From positions 1 to 32,908 of the forward strand of contig JAFGXW010000114.1 in the NCBI GenBank assembly GCA_016936415.1: DNA of 32,908 nt, in the 5' to 3' direction. Position numbers and translations under genes: made by a program. The notes beneath the pieces are model-generated. The model saw nothing but the letters and a program-made list of their open reading frames with translations, had not been told where the DNA came from and did not search any database. Below, one piece after another: positions 9,158 through 15,354 of the stretch. The stretch is from Bacilli bacterium (GTDB taxonomy: Bacteria; Bacillota_I; Bacilli_A; Izemoplasmatales; Izemoplasmataceae). The number at the start of each line of letters is the position of its first letter. The first letter of the stretch is position 1.

Positions 9158-9233
9158 GGCTCGGTAGCTCAGTCGGTAGAGCAATGGATTGAAAATCCAT
9201 GTGTCGGCGGTTCAATTCCGTCCCGAGCCACCA
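9158..9233 (+). tRNA. tRNA-Phe(GAA); its 3' part is the element attachment site
   Basis: GGCTCGG...TTGAAAA...CCGAGCCACCA; last 46 nt duplicated at 14446-14491. Confidence 0.96.
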
Positions 9234-9234
9234 C
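9188..9234 (+). repeat. attL: 47-bp direct repeat within tRNA-Phe
   Basis: attgaaaatccatgtgtcggcggttcaattccgtcccgagccaccac, identical to 14446-14492. Confidence 0.9.
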
Positions 9235-9245
9235 GAAAATCCTTT

Positions 9246-9278
9246 AACTAAGCCATTTTTATGTCTTAGTTTTTTTAT
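9246..9278 (+). terminator. Terminator downstream of tRNA-Phe, inside the element
   Basis: AACTAAG-CCATTTTTATGT-CTTAGTT followed by TTTTTT. Confidence 0.65.
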
Positions 9279-9418
9279 GTATTTTTCTCCGACTTATGTA
9301 CGTGGAATTTTATTATCTATTTACTTACTATTTTAATAATTAAATATTATTCTTGTATGGAAAATAAAATTAGACTATTGAATTTAATTAAATTTTAAAG
9401 TAAAATGTGATTTAGAAG

Positions 9419-10192
9419 GTGGTGAGAAATATTAAGTTATGGGATTATGCATATTTAGGAGTTAAGAGCGATTATGATAAAAAGTTACAATATTTAGAAA
9501 ATTTAGCAGAACATGAAAAATGGCATTCAGGCCAAAATAAAGATTTTGATATTCTTTCGAATTATCTTGAAAATACATTTAATAAATGTTCTGAAGATAA
9601 TTTAATTGCTACAAACGAGGATGGTAGTGTTTCTGCAATTAATACTGGTCTTTTAACTGAACTTGGAGAGGAAATTTTCATGATATTTACAAAAAATGGA
9701 ATTCCAGGTCATCAGGAATGGTATTTTAATGGTTTTAACAAAAAGTCTGATAATATTATGATGAGTTTTATTGACGAAATTCAATATCCATCATTTTTCA
9801 AAGATTTTAATGATGTATTTTTCAATCCTGCATTTGAAATTGTGCCAAATTTAGATCATATAATTACTGATAATAAGGAAAGAATTGATGAAATTATGCA
9901 TGATGTACCTTTTTACAATTCTATTCCTATTTCAGGACTCTGTGCATTATTAAATGGAGAGATTTTGAATACTCAAAAGAGAGTAAAAAGGAATCAAAGA
10001 ATGGCAGTGCCAATGTATTATAAGGAAAAAGTACAGTTTTTATTACCAATCAAAATGTATAATAAAATTATTCCACTTGTTGTTGATCAAGTAGGTAATA
10101 GATACCGTGGTGTTACTATACTCAATAGACAAATGGCGTATAAAAACGCAAGACTAATCATGAAACCTGAAACAAATTGGATATTACCATAG
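9419..10192 (+). CDS. DUF3825-like protein
   Basis: 257 aa: LAEHEKW...L.NYLENTFNKC...INTGLLTELGEEIFMIF..NG...W.FNGF...QYPSFFKDFNDVFFNPAFEI..N.DHI...QYY-like..FLLPIK...YRGVTILNRQMAYKNARLIMKPETNWI; recalled family pattern, not searched. GTG start at 9419 or 9422. Confidence 0.6.
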   Translation: MVRNIKLWDYAYLGVKSDYDKKLQYLENLAEHEKWHSGQNKDFDILSNYLENTFNKCSEDNLIATNEDGSVSAINTGLLTELGEEIFMIFTKNGIPGHQEWYFNGFNKKSDNIMMSFIDEIQYPSFFKDFNDVFFNPAFEIVPNLDHIITDNKERIDEIMHDVPFYNSIPISGLCALLNGEILNTQKRVKRNQRMAVPMYYKEKVQFLLPIKMYNKIIPLVVDQVGNRYRGVTILNRQMAYKNARLIMKPETNWILP

Positions 10193-10194
10193 AA

Positions 10195-10224
10195 AAAAGG
10201 AGTTCAATAATTTGAACTCCTTTT
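10195..10224. terminator. Terminator (AAAAGGAGTTCA...TGAACTCCTTTT)
   Basis: 12-bp inverted repeat just after the 10192 stop; symmetric A/T tracts allow bidirectional use. Confidence 0.8.
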
Positions 10225-10364
10225 ATAATATTTTCTATATATGATGACATCCATTAATCTATATTTAATGATAGTTAAATGTGTTTATATATCGGATGTC
10301 TAATATATTATAGCATATTATTATTTGATTTCAACATATATATTGAAAAATTGAAGACTTATTT

Positions 10365-11312
10365 TTAAAATTCATCTAGTTTCATTTTTTTAACCGGACT
10401 AGCCTGATTCACCATTTCTATAACAATCTCGTTTCTAACATGTACATACTTATTTGTTGTTTCTAAATGCTTGTGACCTAGCATTTTCTTTACCTCTTCA
10501 ACGTTTGCTCCGTTCGATAGAGAATAGGTGGCGCAAGTGTGTCTCCACTTGTGAGGTGAAATAGATAACTTTATGTCTAAGTGTTCTTTTATTCTCTGGA
10601 GTCTTATTGATATTGCATTCTTTGTTATTCTCTCATGGTATCTGGATAAAAAGAAAGGTCCAGTACTTATGTTATAGTTCTCCATGTAATTCAATAACTC
10701 GTATTTAACATAAGTTGTAAAATACAATATTCGTTCTTCTGAAGTCTTTGTGAATTTAAGATGAATGTATCTTTCTTCAAAGTTAAAATCTTCAACGTTT
10801 AACTCAACTACTTCACTAACTCTTATTCCAGTTTCTAGAAACAAGTAAAGGATCACTTTGTCTCTTTGTGCGAATTCATCTGGATTTGTATCCAGATAGT
10901 CAAATATCTTGGTGTATATGTATGTTGGTATGATTTGTGTTTCTGTCGTTGTTTCTCGTAGTTTATCGACCTTTTCTAATGGGTTCTTACTTAAGTAACC
11001 TAGTTCTATTGAAAGTGATATGGCACGTTTCAAAACTTGTATTCTTTTATTGATAGTCTTATTGGTAACACCACTATCTTTTTGAGTTCTGTTGAACTTG
11101 TATATTACTTTCATTTCAATTTCACTAACCATTTTTACATTTTGCAGCTTTAGATAATTAGTGATCGCTTTTAAGTGGTCTCTATGATGTTCATAGGTAC
11201 CATATCTTCGATTTGATTTTACGAAGTCTAGATATATTTCATTCACACTAGCAATATCTAAATCTTTATTGTTTCGTTCGCTCATTTCCCTAATTAGTTC
11301 ACTTAATTCCAT
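10365..11312 (-). CDS. Tyrosine recombinase/integrase
   Basis: 315 aa; SAM-like N-terminal domain; TGIRVSEVVELN, HKWRHTCATYSLSNGANVEEVKKMLGHKHLETTNKYVHV (R...HxxR...H...Y). Confidence 0.95.
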   Translation of the reverse strand: MELSELIREMSERNNKDLDIASVNEIYLDFVKSNRRYGTYEHHRDHLKAITNYLKLQNVKMVSEIEMKVIYKFNRTQKDSGVTNKTINKRIQVLKRAISLSIELGYLSKNPLEKVDKLRETTTETQIIPTYIYTKIFDYLDTNPDEFAQRDKVILYLFLETGIRVSEVVELNVEDFNFEERYIHLKFTKTSEERILYFTTYVKYELLNYMENYNISTGPFFLSRYHERITKNAISIRLQRIKEHLDIKLSISPHKWRHTCATYSLSNGANVEEVKKMLGHKHLETTNKYVHVRNEIVIEMVNQASPVKKMKLDEF

Positions 11313-11321
11313 GAGTTCACC

Positions 11322-11609
11322 TCATTCCATTTTCTCATTTTTACTAAGTATTACTGCGATTATAGAAGCAAGAAAAATGTATCCAGATACACTTGTGAAT
11401 ATTAAAATAATTTTAGCCTCTATGCATACTGGATATATGTGCCCGAATCCTACAGTAGTTATATTTTTTATTGTATAATAATATAAATCTATATACATAT
11501 ACTCTGTCTGAGCGAAGTAAAATAAAAAACACAAAATACCATAAATTAATTGGATTTGAATTATTAAATTATAACAAGTATAAGTATGGTAGAAGAGATT
11601 TATTTTCAT
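11322..11609 (-). CDS. Minimal two-TM K+ channel-like protein (Ion_trans_2 type)
   Basis: 95 aa: TM1 (LIIQIQLIYGILCFLFYF), pore helix plus filter (DLYYYTIKNITTVGFGHIYP), TM2 (IILIFTSVSGYIFLASIIAVIL). Stop overlaps the RBS region of the integrase. Confidence 0.82.
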   Translation of the reverse strand: MKINLFYHTYTCYNLIIQIQLIYGILCFLFYFAQTEYMYIDLYYYTIKNITTVGFGHIYPVCIEAKIILIFTSVSGYIFLASIIAVILSKNEKME

Positions 11610-11785
11610 GTGTTATAATTTTCAAAGCTTTATTGAGTAAGAATGATTTTGACTCGTTCTTTATTGAGTTAAATGAGTTAATCAAGAGTTTAAATTCTGG
11701 ATTAAAATCAATCAAGGTAGAAGCAGTTCTTGAATTGATGGGATTCCCTCCTACTTGTGAAAGTATTTATATTATCCAAAAATAG
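11575..11785 (+). pseudogene. C-terminal remnant of an Abi_2 (AbiD/AbiF-like) family gene
   Basis: YGRRDLFSCVIIFKALLSKNDFDSFFIELNELIKSLNSGLKSIKVEAVLELMGFPPTCESI resembles the Abi_2 C-terminus (xxLFxxLxxLxYLL...xxMGFPxxWxxI); the N-terminal domain is absent. Confidence 0.5.
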
Positions 11786-11860
11786 ATAAAAAGAGGCTGT
11801 AAAAAAATGAAATCTTAGTTGATGTTAGCTTTACGGCTTTTCTTTTACTCTAATTCATAA

Positions 11861-11886
11861 AAAAAACGCTGAAATCAGCGTTTATT
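11861..11886. terminator. Hairpin ACGCTGAAATCAGCGT with flanking A/T tracts
   Basis: Perfect stem at 11866-11881. Confidence 0.65.
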
Positions 11887-12070
11887 GTGTATTTAAAATA
11901 CTTTTCTGTGAGAAATGTGGATAATTATTTTATTTTTATTTATTTGAATAGCTTATTGTGAAATTTATTGAGATTATATTCAAATGAGATTAGGTTTAAT
12001 TTGAGTTTTATCACAGAAAACATTGCTCTTGAAAAACGACAGAATTTCATATCTTCTTTCAAAATTCCAA

Positions 12071-12120
12071 ATGTAACGTATACACCACCGATAACATGGT
12101 TGTGTATAATAGTGTTACAT
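12071..12120. repeat. 50-bp imperfect inverted repeat in the intergenic centre of the element
   Basis: ATGTAAC-g-TATACAC-c-ACC-gataacat-GGT-t-GTGTATA-atagt-GTTACAT; 17 paired positions. Confidence 0.7.
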
Positions 12121-12221
12121 CAAGTATCAAACCTCTTTGACTATTTATATTTAGATTGTACTAAAATTAGTTTCATAAAGAATTTTTTTTATTTCTAATT
12201 TTTAATGGTACAATCTAATCT

Positions 12222-12515
12222 TTACTTCCATTGCAGCAAGATAATAAATAACAATGTCAATAAGAAGAACCAAACTGATGTCATAACTATATAAAATACT
12301 TTTTCCAGTTTTGTCTTCATTTTTGATGCATTTGGTAATATGTCAAGAACAACAATGACGATTGGTACTGTAATAAATACAATTCTATTAATTTTATTAA
12401 CTGATCTTGCATCAGTAACGCCCGAAAGAAACAATTCTCCTAGGTAAGTATTTTCCCACCAATGGACAAATATAAGAAAAACTAAAAATAGTATAGGGGT
12501 TATAAATTTTCGCAT
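12222..12515 (-). CDS. Small (98-aa) three-TM membrane protein
   Basis: ATG at 12515 with AAGGAGT RBS; MRKFITPILFLVFLIFVHWW..., INRIVFITVPIVIVVLDIL, FYIVMTSVWFFLLTLLFIILLQW. Start overlaps the stop of the upstream gene. Confidence 0.7.
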   Translation of the reverse strand: MRKFITPILFLVFLIFVHWWENTYLGELFLSGVTDARSVNKINRIVFITVPIVIVVLDILPNASKMKTKLEKVFYIVMTSVWFFLLTLLFIILLQWK

Positions 12516-12516
12516 A

Positions 12517-14043
12517 TCAGTACTCCTTCTCAAAACCAATTTCAAAATAAGTCAGTTCCTCACCTGTTATTATATCATAAGCATATGCTTCTGACACCCA
12601 TGTGTTATTCATTGAATTATAAAATGTTACATAAGCAATTTTTACGAACTTTAAATGATCTGAATCTTTGATAAAGACTTTATGTTCTTCTACAGAAAAA
12701 ATCTGATAGTTCACAAAATTACCACTCAGCTTCTGATAATTAATTTCAAAATCATTTTTAGATATTGATTTGTTACCAACGAGCTCATAATCATTTAACT
12801 GATTAAATGAACGATTCACTTCAATACTTCCGTTATCGATAGTGTCATAATAAACGTTTGTAAGATACCCTTCAATCATCATATAATTTCTAGTAACCTG
12901 CATTTCATTGAACTTTACTCCCAAATCAATTGATGCTATATTTTCACTAATTTTCATGCTGTTGTCATTTGATGAAAATGTTATTGGATTACTATAATTT
13001 ATCATCCAAAACGGATCATCATTATATAGGGGGATATATGAAACAGAGTTTTGTTTATTATTTACACTAGAACTGATAGTAGTATTTCCATCTCCATAAA
13101 CAATATAGTCTTTCACATTGTCCCAAGGGAATATCACCTGTGATGAAGCATAACTTGCTGCAGCATCAATAGTATAGCCTTGATTCAGTTTAAAAAACAA
13201 ATTACTTGTAAAAACTGCTGATGAAATTGTCGTTGTTGTGTCTGGCCAACCAATTGAACTTCTTGCACCATTCAGTACTGATTGTTTTGAAGTTGAATTT
13301 AGTGTTCCAGATTCGTTTGCTGAGTGACATGTTGCCCAAATAGCTAGCTTAACATTCCCCATATATGGTAGTTCAGTTGAGTATAGCGTTGATGTATCAA
13401 ACAAATAATTAGAAACTTGTGCATATCCAGGACCACCATGACCTGAGAACATTATAATTTCCTTGTTAAACCTATCAATCCCTGTGAAGTCATGGTCTTT
13501 CAAAGTTGTCTCAGATGAGTTTTGAAAATCAAGGGCAATATATCCCATTGATGTTAATTGTGATATAGGATACACTGCATCATTTGTTGTATCAATTTCA
13601 CCTGGTCCATAATCAAATGTCATAATCGAAGCAGTCTGTCTTCTCACTTGAATATAATACAAACCTGTTGCACTACTTGAGAAAGCTTTTATGTTAAAAG
13701 TATATTGTTGCCCTGAGGTTGCAGAAAATCCCATATTAGAGTTTAATCTCTCTCCTCCATCATCGTTAGTAAGTGTTAAGTAAGGTGATAAATACCTTGA
13801 CATATAAGTGTCCAAAATTCCATATGTTTCTATCACATAATACCCTGAAGTTGATGGTGTAAACTTAAATGTGTCAGTCTCACCAGCAGAACTAATACTT
13901 GTTTCATACAGATAATTTAATGATAATGTACAGGTACTGCTATAGCAAGAGTATAATTCTGTGTGTGCTGATACTGGTTTTGGACTAAATACAAGAGTTA
14001 AAAACATTAAAAATGTAAATCCTTTTCTAAATAAATTTCTCAT
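12517..14043 (-). CDS. Secreted PPC-domain plus caspase-like (C14/C25/CHAT-type) protein
   Basis: 508 aa from ATG 14043 (RBS aaagggga). Signal peptide MRNLFRKGFTFLMFLTLVFSPKPVSA; PPC-like region (SSAGETDTFKFTPSTSGYYVIET...); catalytic-dyad candidates His in MFSGHGGPG (codon 13438-13440) and Cys in LAIWATCHSANES (codon 13327-13329); GARSSIGW. Confidence 0.75.
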   Translation of the reverse strand: MRNLFRKGFTFLMFLTLVFSPKPVSAHTELYSCYSSTCTLSLNYLYETSISSAGETDTFKFTPSTSGYYVIETYGILDTYMSRYLSPYLTLTNDDGGERLNSNMGFSATSGQQYTFNIKAFSSSATGLYYIQVRRQTASIMTFDYGPGEIDTTNDAVYPISQLTSMGYIALDFQNSSETTLKDHDFTGIDRFNKEIIMFSGHGGPGYAQVSNYLFDTSTLYSTELPYMGNVKLAIWATCHSANESGTLNSTSKQSVLNGARSSIGWPDTTTTISSAVFTSNLFFKLNQGYTIDAAASYASSQVIFPWDNVKDYIVYGDGNTTISSSVNNKQNSVSYIPLYNDDPFWMINYSNPITFSSNDNSMKISENIASIDLGVKFNEMQVTRNYMMIEGYLTNVYYDTIDNGSIEVNRSFNQLNDYELVGNKSISKNDFEINYQKLSGNFVNYQIFSVEEHKVFIKDSDHLKFVKIAYVTFYNSMNNTWVSEAYAYDIITGEELTYFEIGFEKEY

Positions 14044-14065
14044 AGTTTCCCCTTTGTTTTTATTT

Positions 14066-14098
14066 GGTAGTGTCAAAAGTAACAATTTTGGCACTACC
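14066..14098. promoter_or_regulatory. Inverted repeat in the leader of the caspase-like gene
   Basis: GGTAGTGTCAAAA-gtaacaa-TTTTGGCACTACC, 13-bp arms with one wobble/mismatch position, starting 22 bp upstream of the ATG. Confidence 0.55.
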
Positions 14099-14445
14099 TT
14101 TTTGCTTCTATTACTTTAACATCCATTACTACTAGTATGAAAGTTCATATATGAGCCATCATGAAAAGTAGATTTAATTATCAAGTAAATAATTGAACTG
14201 CTATGAAATGGTTTATTCAAATTTTGAGGAGTTCAAATTTCTTTTTCACTATGAAGAATTTATTAAATTTGTGAGTTAAATTAGCACCTCTCATTTTTAG
14301 TCAAATAATTAATTTAATCCTTATTATTAACAGAAGAGGCTGTTAAGAAATAGAAGTCTCAACGGAGAGTTATCCAGTGGATAAATAAAGCAAAAACCGT
14401 ACATGTAAAAAAGATCTAATTTATTGTATTACTCCAACTCAAAGT

Positions 14446-14492
14446 ATTGAAAATCCATGTGTCGGCGGTTCAATTCCGTCCCGAGCCACCAC
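14446..14492 (+). repeat. attR: 47-bp displaced 3' fragment of tRNA-Phe
   Basis: Identical to 9188-9234; no 5' tRNA half precedes it. Confidence 0.9.
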
Positions 14493-14505
14493 TAATAGTG
14501 GAAAT

Positions 14506-14530
14506 AAGCCATTTTTTGGCTTTTTTATTT
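14506..14530 (+). terminator. Probable ancestral terminator of the tRNA-Phe operon
   Basis: AAGCCA-TTTTT-TGGCTT followed by TTTTATTT, directly after attR. Confidence 0.65.
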
Positions 14531-14665
14531 ATATTTTTTTGGCTTTTTAAGAAAACTAAGTAATAAAATAAAAGTATCATCCTTCATCATTGTATAAAAT
14601 ATATCATTTTAAATTGACTTGAAGAAAAACTAACCCTTAATGATTATTATATTAATGGTGATATT

Positions 14666-15301
14666 ATGAAGAATAATTCTTTTCTATATTTTGAAAACCC
14701 AAGGGATTTTGTTTGCTTTTTAATGAAATTTAATATTGTTAATGAGTGGAAGATTTCTTCTGGAACAATGAATGAACGTGGAGATTATATTAGTAATAAG
14801 TGGTATTGTAAGCATTTGAAAGAGAAATTCAATAATAAAAAGTTTTTTAGAAGAAGTGTTTCGGTCGGTGAAATAGTGTCTTGGATAGACAGCTTTTCGA
14901 TCATGAAAAGGGTTTTTGAAAATCTCTCATCCAATATTGAACAAGAAGAATTTGATCAACTTGAAGTTTGTTGTGAATATGTCATTCAAATGTCCAAATT
15001 GATGAGAGTAGATTACTTATTAATATTTAATAAAACCGTTTTACTTCTTGAATTTAGATTAGTTAATGATTTTGAGAAAATAAAATCAACATGGACTAAA
15101 AAGAAAACTGAATTACTAATTTATAAAGAGTTATGTGAAAACTATTTTGATAAGGAAATAAAAGTCCTAACTTTTGCATTTATAAGTCTCTATGAGTATG
15201 ATAGAAGTATTGCCAACATAGCTCATATTGATTATAATAATAATCAAGTTACTTTTCTTTCTGAATATATAAGAAGGTTTATGATTAAGAATAATTCTTA
15301 A
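14666..15301 (+). CDS. Uncharacterised protein, possibly a divergent PD-(D/E)XK-like fold
   Basis: 211 aa; MRVDYLLIFNKTVLLLEFRLV...KTELLIYKELCENYF resembles a D...ExK-type core with R in the K position; weak. Confidence 0.65.
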   Translation: MKNNSFLYFENPRDFVCFLMKFNIVNEWKISSGTMNERGDYISNKWYCKHLKEKFNNKKFFRRSVSVGEIVSWIDSFSIMKRVFENLSSNIEQEEFDQLEVCCEYVIQMSKLMRVDYLLIFNKTVLLLEFRLVNDFEKIKSTWTKKKTELLIYKELCENYFDKEIKVLTFAFISLYEYDRSIANIAHIDYNNNQVTFLSEYIRRFMIKNNS

Positions 15302-15354
15302 TTAAAGACTATTAAACAAAACAAATTTTATGTTATAATGGTATAGGTGATAAA

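Larger units (their letters stand above)
9188..14492. mobile_element. Putative integrative element inserted in tRNA-Phe (repeat-to-repeat offset 5,258 bp)
   Basis: 47-bp direct repeats bracket a tyrosine recombinase gene and accessory ORFs; the distal repeat is a displaced 3' tRNA fragment, the classic signature of tRNA integration. Confidence 0.88.

Noticed and set aside
11269-11478. 69-aa plus-strand ORF
   Set aside because: Antisense to the integrase start and mini-channel; the channel frame has a clear pore signature.
11968-12198. 76-aa plus-strand ORF
   Set aside because: Crosses the 12071-12120 inverted repeat, lacks an RBS, and resembles no family I recognise; not called as a gene.
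12517-14043. Caspase-like gene as part of a bacterial gasdermin system
   Set aside because: The adjacent protein is only about 98 aa with three TM segments, too small and hydrophobic for a gasdermin, and the protease has a signal peptide.
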